NCBI RefSeq assembly: GCF_030295935.1
Contig: NZ_AP027362.1
Span: forward strand, 2,666,001-2,730,000
Reading direction: 5' to 3'
From: Thalassotalea piscium
GTDB taxonomy: Bacteria > Pseudomonadota > Gammaproteobacteria > Enterobacterales > Alteromonadaceae
DNA length: 64,000 nucleotides
The number at the start of each line of letters is the position of its first letter. Position 1 is the stretch's first letter. The translations under genes were made by a program, and so were the position numbers. Shown here one piece after another: positions 1-9,412 of this stretch. Below the pieces are notes generated by a model. That model saw only the letters and a list, made by a program, of their open reading frames with translations, was not told the DNA's origin and did not search any database.

Positions 1-431
1 AAGGCCTGTTGTAGTTGTGCTGCATAAGCATAATCAGCAGGTAAAACAACTTTGCCATGGTTATCAAATTTAATGTTTTCTGGTGACGGAATATTATATT
101 TTTCCAGTAGTTGCTTAAACTCTTCCTGCGAGTATTTTGCTAAGGTGTCAATATTGTGAGCGGTGGGAAGGAGTATAGATACATCTTCTAACTTTCCATT
201 ACTAGATTGAGGACCTAGTGTAAGGTATTCATCTAAATTAATGTTTTCTTGGTTACCTTTATTGGTATTCATTGAAAAAACAGCATCGGTGCTTGTTTCT
301 TCGGCCACAGCAACAGCATTCACTGCTTTATAACTGGCAAATAGCTCAGAAAACGAATTGTTGCTTTTCGGCTTATTCGATTGTTCTACTTTTTGTGAAT
401 AGGCTTGAAAACTGGTATTAGTGACTTCCAT
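1..431 (-). CDS. Hypothetical protein, truncated by the window edge
   Basis: The minus-strand frame opens at ATG 431-429 behind a GAGAGGGT ribosome binding site and stays open to base 1, so at least 143 codons of the N-terminus are present and the C-terminus is missing. The translation begins MEVTNTSFQAYSQKVEQS, has no signal peptide or membrane segment, and is rich in polar residues with a low-complexity Asn/Ser stretch near residue 25. I do not recognise the family. A MITE lies directly upstream at 544-811, so the promoter must lie in 432-543 or inside the repeat. Confidence 0.7.
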   Translation of the reverse strand, partial: MEVTNTSFQAYSQKVEQSNKPKSNNSFSELFASYKAVNAVAVAEETSTDAVFSMNTNKGNQENINLDEYLTLGPQSSNGKLEDVSILLPTAHNIDTLAKYSQEEFKQLLEKYNIPSPENIKFDNHGKVVLPADYAYAAQLQQA

Positions 432-543
432 TTTACCCTCTCAGTAAATATTAATCTTGACGATTAAGTATGATTATTAATTGAAAGCAAAAAACGCACC
501 ATCACAACTCCCATTAGCAACACTTAGAAAACACCTAAACCAT

Positions 544-811
544 TAGGGCGTGTTGATCTTTGCTGTCCATTTTTGCAGCGATTTATTTGGTGTTTATACA
601 AGGCTGAACTTATGTAATGGGGTTGTTCCCCATAAATAAGTGAAAAGGCCGTAGAAATACCAAAGAGGCGCTGTCCTACGGATACGTTTAAACATGATTT
701 ACTTTTCGTTCTAGCTCATTTATGTAGAATAACTACACTTTATTCGCTACGCCTCAATTAAATTATGTTTAATTCGTACAAAAATTGTACTCGAAAGATC
801 AACACGCCCTA
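544..811 (+). mobile_element. MITE family 1, copy A
   Basis: A non-coding element of 264 bp lies between TA dinucleotides (544-545 and 810-811). Its ends are inverted repeats beginning GGGCGTGTTGATCTTT. An internal hairpin (ATGGGG/CCCCAT, near 617-634) and the subterminal stretch GTACAAAAATTGTAC are shared with the other copies at 4145, 6813 and 10962. TA flanks and short inverted ends fit a non-autonomous relative of an IS630/Tc1-mariner type transposon; that parentage is inference, as no transposase of that type is in the window. Confidence 0.8.
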
Positions 812-903
812 GCTTTGATAGCTAGCTACAATTAATTAACTGGCAAATAATTGCCACTATAAAAGTACTCCTTGTATTTAAAGTACCTGATCCGTTAATA
901 ATG

Positions 904-1001
904 ACCAATGTCAATCTCACTAACTATGTGAACATTTCTATTGATTAAAAAGTCAGCTACTGCGTATACAGTAGATAACTTAATTAATGAAACTGGTAAA
1001 A
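904..1001 (-). repeat. MITE family 2, internally deleted relic
   Basis: The left part (CAATCTCACTAACTATGTGA) and the right part (TTAATTAATGAAACTGGTA) match the two ends of the roughly 210-bp family 2 element seen complete at 9738, 35201 and 56546. About half of the interior is missing and both termini have decayed. The rest of the 432-1106 gap holds MITE1 copy A and the efpL terminator and nothing else that I can see. Confidence 0.65.
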
Positions 1002-1027
1002 GACTACTCTCGGAAATGAATAAACAT

Positions 1028-1064
1028 AAAAAAAGGGCATGTCTTTAAATAGACATACCCTTCT
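1028..1064 (-). terminator. Rho-independent terminator of efpL
   Basis: On the minus strand an 11-bp stem AGGGTATGTCT/AGACATGCCCT (one mismatch), loop ATTTAA, is followed by a run of T. It lies about 45 bases past the efpL stop codon. Confidence 0.8.
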
Positions 1065-1106
1065 ACATTTTGAATTTTCACGGCTAAATAGTTAATAGCG
1101 TAATAA

Positions 1107-1679
1107 CTATTTATCAGCTCTTCCCATGAATTTCTTTTCTTCTGTGTTAATTTTAATTTTATCGCCCACTGAGATATGCTCAGGTACTTGAACGGTTAAA
1201 CCTGTTGATAAAATTGCAGGCTTTGTTCTCGCTGTTGCTGAACCACCTTTAATTGACGGGTCAGTTTCAATAATGTCTAATTCAACACTTGAAGGTAAAT
1301 CAACACCTACTGGCGTCCCATCAACAAGAATCACTTGTAAGCCCTGCGTTTCTTCATTAATAAAAAGCACTTCTTCAGCAATGCTTTCTTTATTAATGTT
1401 GTATGGCGTATAGTCTTCGTTATCCATAAACACATATTCTTCGCCATCTAGATAGGAGAACATTGACGCTCTACGGCTTAAATCTGCAAAATTAATCATT
1501 TCATCAGCTTTGAATGTTTCATCAGTTTTGCCACCGGTGACCACATCGTACATACGCATTCTATATAAACTGCCACCTGCACGCCCTTGCGGTACTGAAC
1601 GCTCAATATCTCTTACAATAAACACTTTTCCATTATACTCAATGGCGGCGTTCTTCTTTATTTCACTTGCTTTTGGCAC
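1107..1679 (-). CDS. efpL: Elongation factor P-like protein EfpL (YeiP)
   Basis: This is a 190-residue EF-P paralogue, the same length as E. coli YeiP. I chose the GTG at 1679-1677 because the protein then begins [12 protein letters not shown], aligned with MPRANEIKKG of YeiP, and AAGGTG sits just upstream; a longer frame to 1730 would add an unrelated hydrophobic tail. The domain order is KOW-like N-domain, then two OB folds. The tip loop reads PQGRAGGS with Arg where true EF-P carries the modified Lys, which is typical of the EfpL subfamily that relieves ribosome stalling without lysylation. The C-terminus ends FMGRAD as in YeiP. It is monocistronic with its own terminator. Confidence 0.92.
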   Translation of the reverse strand: MPKASEIKKNAAIEYNGKVFIVRDIERSVPQGRAGGSLYRMRMYDVVTGGKTDETFKADEMINFADLSRRASMFSYLDGEEYVFMDNEDYTPYNINKESIAEEVLFINEETQGLQVILVDGTPVGVDLPSSVELDIIETDPSIKGGSATARTKPAILSTGLTVQVPEHISVGDKIKINTEEKKFMGRADK

Positions 1680-1769
1680 AATCTTCACCTTAAAAAATTT
1701 AACTGTTTCGAAAAATACCACGCCTCGCAATTATTGCAAGCACTTGGCATGATCCCCATCATATTATTA

Positions 1770-2687
1770 TTAACTTTTTGCGATCACAAAATTTAACGCG
1801 CCAGTAACGGCAGCCACTTGCGCTAAAATACAACGCTCTTCATCTGACCTTGGGCTGTCAGGATAAACCTCTGTTGTAGTCACGTAGTCTGCATTCGTGA
1901 ACCCCATACAAAGCCCTAATTCACGAGCGGCATAGTTTATTACACCTTTTTGCGCTAATGTAACGCCTATTAATCTATTTTGATCATCAGCTGGTGCAAT
2001 ATGCGTAATTTTCTCAACCGAGTCGATAATTGCTTGCTGAAATTCAGGTTCAGGTTTTGTGCTATTGCCAACTAAGTAGAAACCATCGGGTATGTTCCAA
2101 TTGGAGTGTACCACCGCATCTCTGGCTGCTAGCGCTGGCCTAAACTCAGAATTGTCAGTATCGGTAGTTTCATGTAAATCTATATGAACATTAATATCAC
2201 AACCTAACGAAGCGATATAATCCATTAATAAAGCAGACTCTTGAGCAGGGCTTGAAGGATAAAAAGACCGATTTGGATCGTCTGCATTTGGGTTCCAACG
2301 ATTAATGGTTTCGTAACCCCAAGGGCTCAAACAAGGAGCAATTAATAGATTAAAATGCGAAGAATAGTTTGCACTTTCAATTTCAGCAAAGCGAATAGCA
2401 CCTTGTACACCGCTTGTTTCATAACCATGAACTCCGCCTGTAACCAAAGCGGTTGGTTTTTTCTCATCCCAGTTCGGTGACTTTAAAATAAAAAGAGGGT
2501 AACGCACTTCATCATAAGAAAGCGCACCATATTGCACTATTTCAAATACATTATTAAGCCCGTTAATCTTTGTAATCACTTGTTCTGAATAACTACGTTT
2601 AATGGTTTGTTGAGAAAGCCATTGCTGCTTTTCTTCTTTACCCCATTTTTTGCCGGAGGTTCCTATTGGATATACTGTTTTTGTCAT
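1770..2687 (-). CDS. M14-family zinc carboxypeptidase-like protein
   Basis: The 305-residue protein has the HxxE zinc motif in GGVHGYETSG (His87, Glu90) and a downstream HIDLHET segment (His168 or His172) for the third ligand, as in M14 metallocarboxypeptidases and the related succinylglutamate desuccinylase/aspartoacylase fold. No signal peptide is visible, so it is probably cytoplasmic. Substrate cannot be read from sequence. It starts at ATG 2687 and is divergent from the LysR-type regulator at 2855 across a 167-bp gap, an arrangement in which the regulator often controls its neighbour (inference). Confidence 0.8.
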   Translation of the reverse strand: MTKTVYPIGTSGKKWGKEEKQQWLSQQTIKRSYSEQVITKINGLNNVFEIVQYGALSYDEVRYPLFILKSPNWDEKKPTALVTGGVHGYETSGVQGAIRFAEIESANYSSHFNLLIAPCLSPWGYETINRWNPNADDPNRSFYPSSPAQESALLMDYIASLGCDINVHIDLHETTDTDNSEFRPALAARDAVVHSNWNIPDGFYLVGNSTKPEPEFQQAIIDSVEKITHIAPADDQNRLIGVTLAQKGVINYAARELGLCMGFTNADYVTTTEVYPDSPRSDEERCILAQVAAVTGALNFVIAKS

Positions 2688-2854
2688 TGTCTCATCAACA
2701 TTGCTTAACTATGATGCTATTTTCGCCTCTACAAAGATAATATTCAACTGATACTAAAACTTAAATATAATACGCAATAACACATAAATAAAATTCACCT
2801 ATTAGCAAAAGTAGTTTACAGTTATTTATATCATGGCAACTTACAGTATCTATA

Positions 2855-3757
2855 ATGGCAAAAACTACACCTCCACTCCATTTATTAACTATTTTTGAAG
2901 CAAGCGCTCGCCATGAGAGTTTCAAAATAGCAAGTGATGAATTATTTATTACACCTTCAGCAGTAAGCCATCAAATTAAAACGCTTGAAACTTATATTGG
3001 TTTTCCGCTGTTTGTTCGTAAAAGTAGAGGTGTTAGTTTAAATGCTGCCGGCAAAATGTACTTTTCTTATGTACAACAAGCATTAACCTTAATTGATACT
3101 GGTACAAAAAAAGTTAAAAACAAATTTTCAACACCAAGCTTAAAAATCAATACATTTCCTACAATGGCGAGTAATGTCATTATTCCTCAACTCAATTTAT
3201 TCCAAACTGCACACCCTGAAATAGACATAAGGCTTGCTACCAGTATGAATTTGGTCGATTTGCGTGATGAGGAGTTTGATCTTGCCATAAGAGTAGGACA
3301 TGGCAACGCAACAAATGCTATTAATCAAAAATTGCTAGACATAAAAATTACAGCCGTTTGCTCTCCCGAGTTCGCACAACAGCATCAACTTAATGATGTA
3401 AACCAGATTACAAAAGTGCCGCTAATTGACTTGTCATACATGGATAATATTTGGCAAAAATGGGCTGATGCTGCCAATATTAAAGAAACTAACTTTAAAC
3501 ATAGCTTAACCTTTGATAACTATGACGCCACTTTACATGCTGCAGAGCAGGGATTAGGTTTGGCCCTAGCGATGATGCCAATTGAAAACTCATTGATTGA
3601 AAGAAAGGTATTAGTAAGCCCATTTAAACAAATCATTCCATTCCAACTATCCCTTTACGCAATTTATCGCGAAGAAGATAACAACAGACATGATATTCAA
3701 TGCTTTTTGAGCTGGTTAATTAAATCGCCAAATATGAAGCCATTAAAAAACACATAA
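2855..3757 (+). CDS. LysR-family transcriptional regulator (GcvA-like)
   Basis: The 300-residue protein has an N-terminal winged HTH (residues about 6-65: HLLTIFEASARHESF, TPSAVSHQIKTLE, GFPLFVRKSRG) followed by a periplasmic-binding-protein-like effector domain (about 90-295). The opening LHLLTIFEASARHESF and ITPSAVSHQI resemble the GcvA branch. It is divergent from the M14 peptidase at 1770-2687, which is its most likely target. The effector is unknown. Confidence 0.88.
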   Translation: MAKTTPPLHLLTIFEASARHESFKIASDELFITPSAVSHQIKTLETYIGFPLFVRKSRGVSLNAAGKMYFSYVQQALTLIDTGTKKVKNKFSTPSLKINTFPTMASNVIIPQLNLFQTAHPEIDIRLATSMNLVDLRDEEFDLAIRVGHGNATNAINQKLLDIKITAVCSPEFAQQHQLNDVNQITKVPLIDLSYMDNIWQKWADAANIKETNFKHSLTFDNYDATLHAAEQGLGLALAMMPIENSLIERKVLVSPFKQIIPFQLSLYAIYREEDNNRHDIQCFLSWLIKSPNMKPLKNT

Positions 3758-3875
3758 AACAACCTTAAACTTAGATGAATTATATTCACCCATTGTGTGA
3801 ATATTATCCCTTTGATGCATTAAGTAATACAACTTAATATTACGCCATCAACTAAAGGACTAAAAAGGTTTTATT

Positions 3876-4157
3876 ATGCTCGGCCAAGTCATCACAATAT
3901 TTTATAGAATAATCGCCACCATTATTATACTTACCCCAATGACATTTAATGTATTTCACAAAGGCGAAATTATAAATTCCTTACTTTACCTACCTTTATT
4001 AACCTTATTTTTAACGATATTGTTTATTATCGTAGACAATCTACTTATCCAAATATTAGCTTGGTTATCAACTCACAAAGGCCACAAAGCGAGTAATAAG
4101 CGCCAGAAAAAGCAAATAAGTTCAAAAGCATTTATCAAGCATACTAGAGCGAGTTGA
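3876..4157 (+). CDS. Small two-pass membrane protein, C-terminus ended by a MITE
   Basis: The 93-residue protein begins MLGQVITIFYRIIATIII, with hydrophobic spans at about 5-25 and 34-66, then a basic tail (KASNKRQKKQ). AAAAGG lies before the ATG. The last codons and the TGA stop (4155-4157) fall inside the terminal repeat of MITE1 copy B, so the native C-terminus may have been replaced by element sequence. I do not recognise the family. Confidence 0.55.
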   Translation: MLGQVITIFYRIIATIIILTPMTFNVFHKGEIINSLLYLPLLTLFLTILFIIVDNLLIQILAWLSTHKGHKASNKRQKKQISSKAFIKHTRAS

Positions 4158-4459
4158 TCTTTCGAGTACAAATTTTGTACGAATTAAACATGATTTAATT
4201 GAGGCGTAGCGAGTAAAGTGTAGTTATTCTACATAAATGAGCTAGACAGCTTCCGCGTCCTGCTCACGCTAAGTACCTACTTCCGTGTAAGCAACGAAAA
4301 GTAAATCATGTTTAAACGTATCCGTAGGACAGCGCCTCTTTGGTGTTTCTACGGCGTTTTCACTTATTGATGGGGAACAACCCCATGACATAAGTTCAGC
4401 CTTGTATAAACACCAAATAAACCGCTGCAAAAATGTACAGTAAAGATCAACACGCTCTA
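4145..4459 (-). mobile_element. MITE family 1, copy B (long form, inverted)
   Basis: The element lies between TA dinucleotides at 4145-4146 and 4458-4459, with ends GAGCGAGTTGATCTTT and AAAGATCAACACGCTC. It is inverted relative to copy A and about 50 bp longer, carrying an extra internal block near 4246-4298 that is also present in copy D. It fills most of the gap to the oligopeptidase gene and supplies the stop codon of the preceding small gene. Bases 4460-4610 should hold the promoter of the next gene; I see no convincing hexamers. Confidence 0.8.
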
Positions 4460-4610
4460 GTGTAAAGCTGAGCTGTAAATTGAGTCACCATGATAAATGC
4501 TAACGTAATAAATTGATCTATAGGCACATCTTGCTATGCTTATTTTAACTAAAATTCAATATCATGTTGGGCATTTTCCCATACCTTAGTTTAAATAAGA
4601 GACAATTATA

Positions 4611-6773
4611 ATGAAAAAAACAGTAGGCATCGGTATGCTCGCGCTTGTATTTATTCAAGCATGTAGTCAATCAACCTCATCGCTCACTAAGCACTCGGCA
4701 ACCAATATAATGAAATCTGAATCAGCCCCAATTGCTAAACGAGTTGACCATCTAATGGAAATTCATGATCACCAGCGTAACGATCCTTATTATTGGTTAC
4801 GTGACGACAGCCGTGAAGACCCAGAAATGCTAGCGTATTTAAATGCAGAAAATAACTATACTCAAACCAAGTTAGCGCATACACAAACATTGCAAAATAT
4901 TTTATTTAAGGAAATGACCAGCCGCTTAGAGCCCAATGATGCATCAGTTCCTGTCTTAGATAAGGGCTATTGGTACTCAAGTATCTTTCAACAGGGCAAA
5001 GACTATAGAATAATTGTTAGACAAAAGGGTAGTTTAGCTGCCCCCAAAGAAGTGCTTATCGATCAGAATATTCGCGCACAAGGTCATGACTATTATAATT
5101 TAGGTGATCGTAAGGTTAGCCCAAACCAGAAATTACTCGCAATTGCAGAAGACACGGTTAGTAGACGTTTATATAATATTCGTATTAAAGATATAGCTTC
5201 AGATACGTATTACCCCGAGGTATTGTCAAATGCTTCCGCAAATATAGTTTGGGCTAACGATAATAAAACCCTCTTTTACGTAAAAAAAGATCCTGAAACA
5301 CTTCTTCCTTATCAAGTTTATCGCCACACACTCGGCACAAGCCCTGAACAAGACGTTTTAGTTTACCAAGAAGACGATAACACCTTTTACACCTACATTT
5401 ATAAAACACGCTCTGATAACTTTATTGCTATCGGTTTAAGTTCAACCATGAATAGCGAAACGTTATTGCTTGATGCTGAACACCCCACCCAAGCACCAAA
5501 AACGTTATTAGCCAGATCAAAAGACCATCTATACCGTGCTGATCATATTAATGACTACTTTTATATTCACACGAATAAAAATGCCCTAAATGGAAAGATA
5601 GTGCGGGTCCATCAAAGCAAAATTGGTGATATCACCCAATGGCAAACTGTACTTAAACACAACGATGACACCCTTATTCAAGATTTAGATTTATTCGATA
5701 ATTTTTTTACAACAAATGAACGAATCAATGGGCTAGAAAAGTTAAGAATAAGAGATTATCAGGGTAATCTGGTGCAAGAAATATCGTTTACAGATGAGGC
5801 TTATTCTAGCTATCTTAGTAACAACCCTGATCCAACGAGTGAGAAGATTAGGTATTACTATAGTAGTATGACAACACCAAACTCTGTTTTTGAATACGAT
5901 ACCAACACACAAAAAAGTACATTATTAAAACAAGATAAAGTGTTAGGTGTGTTTGATCCTTCTGACTACCAAAGTAAACGTATTTTGATCACAGCAAGAG
6001 ATGGCGCAAAAATACCAGTGTCACTTGTTTACCGTAAAAGCCTATTCTCTCACAATGCAACTAACCCAATGTTAGTTTACGGCTATGGGTCTTATGGCTC
6101 AACAAATGATCCAAGCTTTTCAATTTCCCGCTTAAGTCTGCTCGATCGCGGTTTTGTGTATGCTATAGCTCATATCCGCGGCAGTAAAATGCTGGGTGAA
6201 AAATGGTATGAAGATGGTAAGAAGTTGACCAAGATGAACAGTTTTACTGATTTTATCGATGTAACTAAAGGGTTAATTGCACAACAATATGCCGACCCGA
6301 ACAAAGTATACGCCAGTGGAAGAAGTGCTGGGGGATTACTCATGGGCGCAGTCGTTAATATGGCACCTGAGCTATACCATGGCGTGCTCGCAGGTGTTCC
6401 ATTTGTTGATGTGGTAACGACAATGTTAGATGAGACTATCCCTCTTACAACCGGCGAATACGATGAATGGGGCAACCCCAACGACAAACAGTTTTATGAC
6501 TATATGTTGTCATATTCGCCTTACGACCAAGTTAGTCGTCAGGCCTACCCTAATATGTTAGTGACAACTGGCTTACATGATTCACAAGTACAATACTATG
6601 AACCAGCAAAATGGGTTGCAAAATTAAGAGCAATGAAAACTGATGATAATTTATTACTGTTAGATACAGATATGGAAGTTGGTCACGGAGGGAAATCAGG
6701 CCGATATAAAAGCTTTCTAGATATTGCAAAGCAGTATAGCTTTATTTTAAGTTTAGCGGGTGTTGATAAATAA
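4611..6773 (+). CDS. Oligopeptidase B-like S9A serine peptidase, probable lipoprotein
   Basis: The 720-residue prolyl-oligopeptidase family protein is closest in motifs to PtrB, which cleaves short peptides after Arg/Lys. The catalytic triad is visible: Ser572 in SGRSAGGLLMG, Asp657 in TGLHDSQV and His692 in VGHGGKSG. The stretch VPFVDVVTTMLDETIPLTTG is nearly the same as in PtrB. A beta-propeller fills residues about 50-440 and the hydrolase about 450-715. Unlike cytoplasmic PtrB, it begins with a signal peptide ending IQAC (Cys18), which suggests a lipid-anchored envelope enzyme; the lipobox is not ideal. It has its own transcription unit between MITE copies. Confidence 0.88.
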   Translation: MKKTVGIGMLALVFIQACSQSTSSLTKHSATNIMKSESAPIAKRVDHLMEIHDHQRNDPYYWLRDDSREDPEMLAYLNAENNYTQTKLAHTQTLQNILFKEMTSRLEPNDASVPVLDKGYWYSSIFQQGKDYRIIVRQKGSLAAPKEVLIDQNIRAQGHDYYNLGDRKVSPNQKLLAIAEDTVSRRLYNIRIKDIASDTYYPEVLSNASANIVWANDNKTLFYVKKDPETLLPYQVYRHTLGTSPEQDVLVYQEDDNTFYTYIYKTRSDNFIAIGLSSTMNSETLLLDAEHPTQAPKTLLARSKDHLYRADHINDYFYIHTNKNALNGKIVRVHQSKIGDITQWQTVLKHNDDTLIQDLDLFDNFFTTNERINGLEKLRIRDYQGNLVQEISFTDEAYSSYLSNNPDPTSEKIRYYYSSMTTPNSVFEYDTNTQKSTLLKQDKVLGVFDPSDYQSKRILITARDGAKIPVSLVYRKSLFSHNATNPMLVYGYGSYGSTNDPSFSISRLSLLDRGFVYAIAHIRGSKMLGEKWYEDGKKLTKMNSFTDFIDVTKGLIAQQYADPNKVYASGRSAGGLLMGAVVNMAPELYHGVLAGVPFVDVVTTMLDETIPLTTGEYDEWGNPNDKQFYDYMLSYSPYDQVSRQAYPNMLVTTGLHDSQVQYYEPAKWVAKLRAMKTDDNLLLLDTDMEVGHGGKSGRYKSFLDIAKQYSFILSLAGVDK

Positions 6774-6812
6774 TATGTAGCTCAGTTTAATCGATACTTA
6801 TACCAGTTTCAT

Positions 6813-6962
6813 TAGAGCGTGTTGATCTTTACTATACATTTTTGCAGCGATTTATTTGGTGTTTATACAAGGCTGAACTTATGTAATGGGGTTGTTCCCC
6901 ATAAATAAGTGAAAACGCCGTAGAAAAACCAAAGAGGCGCTGTCTTACGGATATGTTTAAAC
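6813..6962 (+). mobile_element. MITE family 1, copy C (3'-truncated)
   Basis: The element begins after the TA at 6813-6814 with GAGCGTGTTGATCTTT and follows copy A through the ATGGGG/CCCCAT hairpin up to GTTTAAAC. There it fuses directly to the interior of a MITE2 at AACAGTTAAATACAAGG. The join is at a shared AAC, so an adjacent deletion by short homology is likely. The far terminal repeat is absent. Confidence 0.7.
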
Positions 6963-7194
6963 AGTTAAATACAAGGCGTTTAATTTCATAACTAGTTGCT
7001 CTGGGGCAATGATGCTCCTGCATTGTCCACATAAACTACATCCTTGTAGCGATAATGATAAAATAAATAACGCAGTAGTTAATTGTTTTAGCCAGCAGAA
7101 ATGATCACATAGTGTAAGCGTCGGTTAAACCACACCTTTTCAATAATCGCCAAACTAAATAAACTCCTCAATAATTTACTATTGAGGATATATC

Positions 7195-7497
7195 ATGACC
7201 CGAAGAACGTTAGATGATTGGACGAAACTTATTGAACAACAAGCCCAAAGTGGCTTATCTATTCTTGCTTTTTGTAGGCAACACCTGATACCTACGTCAA
7301 ATTTTTATAAATACCGACATAAAATTGAACACCTCAATCAAACATCGGGTTTTGTAAAAGCTAAGGTAGCAACAAAGGTAACAACTCAACCTGCCGATGC
7401 AACAATACACATAGTCTTTGGCGACACAAGGTTAACGCTACCTCATCATTGCGAACCAACATGGTTAGCTGAACTTATTAAAGCGTTACACGCATGA
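7195..7497 (+). CDS. tnpA: IS66 accessory protein TnpA
   Basis: The 100-residue protein begins MTRRTLDDWTKLIEQQ, with a helix-turn-helix-like segment GLSILAFCRQHLIPTSNFYKYR, typical of the first IS66 gene (binding of element ends is the inferred role). Its TGA overlaps the start of tnpB by 4 bases, suggesting translational coupling. Confidence 0.88.
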   Translation: MTRRTLDDWTKLIEQQAQSGLSILAFCRQHLIPTSNFYKYRHKIEHLNQTSGFVKAKVATKVTTQPADATIHIVFGDTRLTLPHHCEPTWLAELIKALHA

Positions 7498-7844
7498 AGA
7501 TGTTTGTTGATGTGCCTGATGTCTATTTACACCGCCAGTTTGTCGACTTTCGCAAATCCATTAATGGTTTATCGGCTTTGCTCGATAGTGAGCTGCAATT
7601 ACCCGTGCTCTCTGGGGCTTTGTTTGTGTTTTGTAATAAAGGTCGCGATAAATTAAAAATTTTGTATTGGGATCAGACGGGTTTTGCGCTGTGGTATAAA
7701 CGCCTTGAGCGAGATAAATTTAAGTGGCCAACAAGGTTAACTGAATCGACCATGGAGCTCACCGAGCAGCAATTACATTGGCTGTTATCTGGCTTTGATG
7801 TGGTGGGCCATCAAGCGATGAGCCTCGATAATTTGTCCTTATAA
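7494..7844 (+). CDS. tnpB: IS66 accessory protein TnpB
   Basis: The 116-residue protein contains the family signature VYLHRQFVDFRKSINGLSAL near residues 10-30 and YWDQTGFALWYKRLERDKF near 60-78. This is the IS66 Orf2 family, needed for transposition but of unknown biochemistry. It overlaps tnpA by ATGA. Confidence 0.93.
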   Translation: MKMFVDVPDVYLHRQFVDFRKSINGLSALLDSELQLPVLSGALFVFCNKGRDKLKILYWDQTGFALWYKRLERDKFKWPTRLTESTMELTEQQLHWLLSGFDVVGHQAMSLDNLSL

Positions 7845-7930
7845 CCTGCGATCATAAGCAGCAGTTATCGATCACGAAATAGTCTAGGTAATAACAACAA
7901 CTTAACCATTTACTCTGGTAAAATAACTGC

Positions 7931-9412
7931 ATGAATACCAAGACTAAACTTCACCAACGTATTGCTCAGTTAGAGCGGTTATTAGCAGAAAAAGACGCAC
8001 GTTTACTGTTCCTTGAAGAGCAGTTTCGCCTAGCGCAGCAAAAACAATTCGGTAAAAGTGGTGAAGGCTTTGCAGGTCAAGGGGAATTGTTCAACGAGGC
8101 GGAAGAAATCGCTGTGCTTGCTGAAACTGAGCAACAAGACATCAGCTATCGCCGTAATAAACCAAAGCGTAAACCCTTACCGAAAGACTTACCACGGGAA
8201 GTGGTGGTGCATGATATTAGCGACGCTGAGAAAGTGTGCGTTTGTTGTCATGCTCAATTACATAAAATCGGTGAAGACATCACTGAAAAACTAGACTTCA
8301 TCCCGGCACAAGTCAAAGTTATTGAACATGTTCGCCCTAAATACGCGTGTCGTGAATGCGAAAAAACAGGCACTAGCAACCCGATTAAACAAGCGTTGAT
8401 GCCAGTAAGTCCTATCCCTAAAGGCATTGCTACTGCAAGTTTACTGAGTCAACTCATTACCAGTAAATATCAATATGGTTTGCCTCTTTATCGCCAAGAA
8501 TCATTATTCAAACAATACGGTATCGCGCTCAGTCGCCAAACAATGAGTGATTGGATGCTCAAATCAGCAGCGTTATTTCCCCCGCTCATCAAACGGCTTA
8601 AGGAAGAATTACGAAAACAAGCAGTGATACATGCCGATGAGACTACGGTCAATGTCATCAAGTCTGACAAAATAAAAAGTTACATGTGGTTGTATTGCAC
8701 GGGCACGGATTCCCCCATGCCCACTAGTTCAATCCCAAATATTATCTTATACGATTATCATGATAGCCGTGCAGGTCGCTGCGTGGTTGATTATCTCGAC
8801 GGCTATTCGGGCTACCTTCAAGTTGATGGTTATCAAGCCTATCATCAAACCCAAGCAACCTTAGTGGGTTGTTGGGCACATGCGCGGCGTAAATTCATTG
8901 AAGCCAAACAAGCACAACCCAAAGGAAAAAGTGGTAAAGCTGATGTGGCGCTAAGTTATATTCAAAAATTGTACGGTATTGAATCGCGTTTTAAAAATAC
9001 AACTCCAGAAGAGACTTACGAGGCTCGCCAAACTCAAGCCAAACCGATACTAGATAAATTACACGGTTGGTTTACTCAACAAAATGTGTTGCCCAAAAAC
9101 AAATTAGGTGAAGCTATCACGTATCTGAGTAATCAGTGGCCAAAATTGGTGGGTTACCTCGAAGACGGTCGCTTGAGCATCGACAATAATCGTGCAGAGC
9201 GGGCAATAAAGTCCTTCGTTATCGGACGTAAAAATTGGTTGTTTAGCCAAACCGCTAACGGTGCCGATGCGAGTGCTGCACTGTATAGTATTATCGAAAC
9301 CGCTAAAGCTAATGGCTTAGTTCCATTTGATTATGTCAAGCAATGTCTTGAAGAGTTATGTAAACCACACCCTGATATTGACGCAATATTGCCGTGGAAC
9401 ATCAAGCGTTAG
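7931..9412 (+). CDS. tnpC: IS66 transposase TnpC
   Basis: The 493-residue DDE transposase has an N-terminal leucine-zipper-like coiled coil (about 1-45), a zinc-ribbon-like Cys cluster (KVCVCCHAQ and YACRECEKTG, about 97-145) and a catalytic core. The core acidic residues lie in HADETTVNV, LQVDGYQAY and NNRAERAIK. The C-terminal IS66 domain ends PHPDIDAILPWNI. The length and frame are intact. Confidence 0.95.
   Translation: MNTKTKLHQRIAQLERLLAEKDARLLFLEEQFRLAQQKQFGKSGEGFAGQGELFNEAEEIAVLAETEQQDISYRRNKPKRKPLPKDLPREVVVHDISDAEKVCVCCHAQLHKIGEDITEKLDFIPAQVKVIEHVRPKYACRECEKTGTSNPIKQALMPVSPIPKGIATASLLSQLITSKYQYGLPLYRQESLFKQYGIALSRQTMSDWMLKSAALFPPLIKRLKEELRKQAVIHADETTVNVIKSDKIKSYMWLYCTGTDSPMPTSSIPNIILYDYHDSRAGRCVVDYLDGYSGYLQVDGYQAYHQTQATLVGCWAHARRKFIEAKQAQPKGKSGKADVALSYIQKLYGIESRFKNTTPEETYEARQTQAKPILDKLHGWFTQQNVLPKNKLGEAITYLSNQWPKLVGYLEDGRLSIDNNRAERAIKSFVIGRKNWLFSQTANGADASAALYSIIETAKANGLVPFDYVKQCLEELCKPHPDIDAILPWNIKR

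Noticed and set aside
6832-7032. Open frame of 66 codons on the minus strand
   Set aside because: It lies inside MITE1/MITE2 sequence; similar frames at 35134-35316, 11210-11392 and 56576-56767 arise from the same repeats, with no binding sites.
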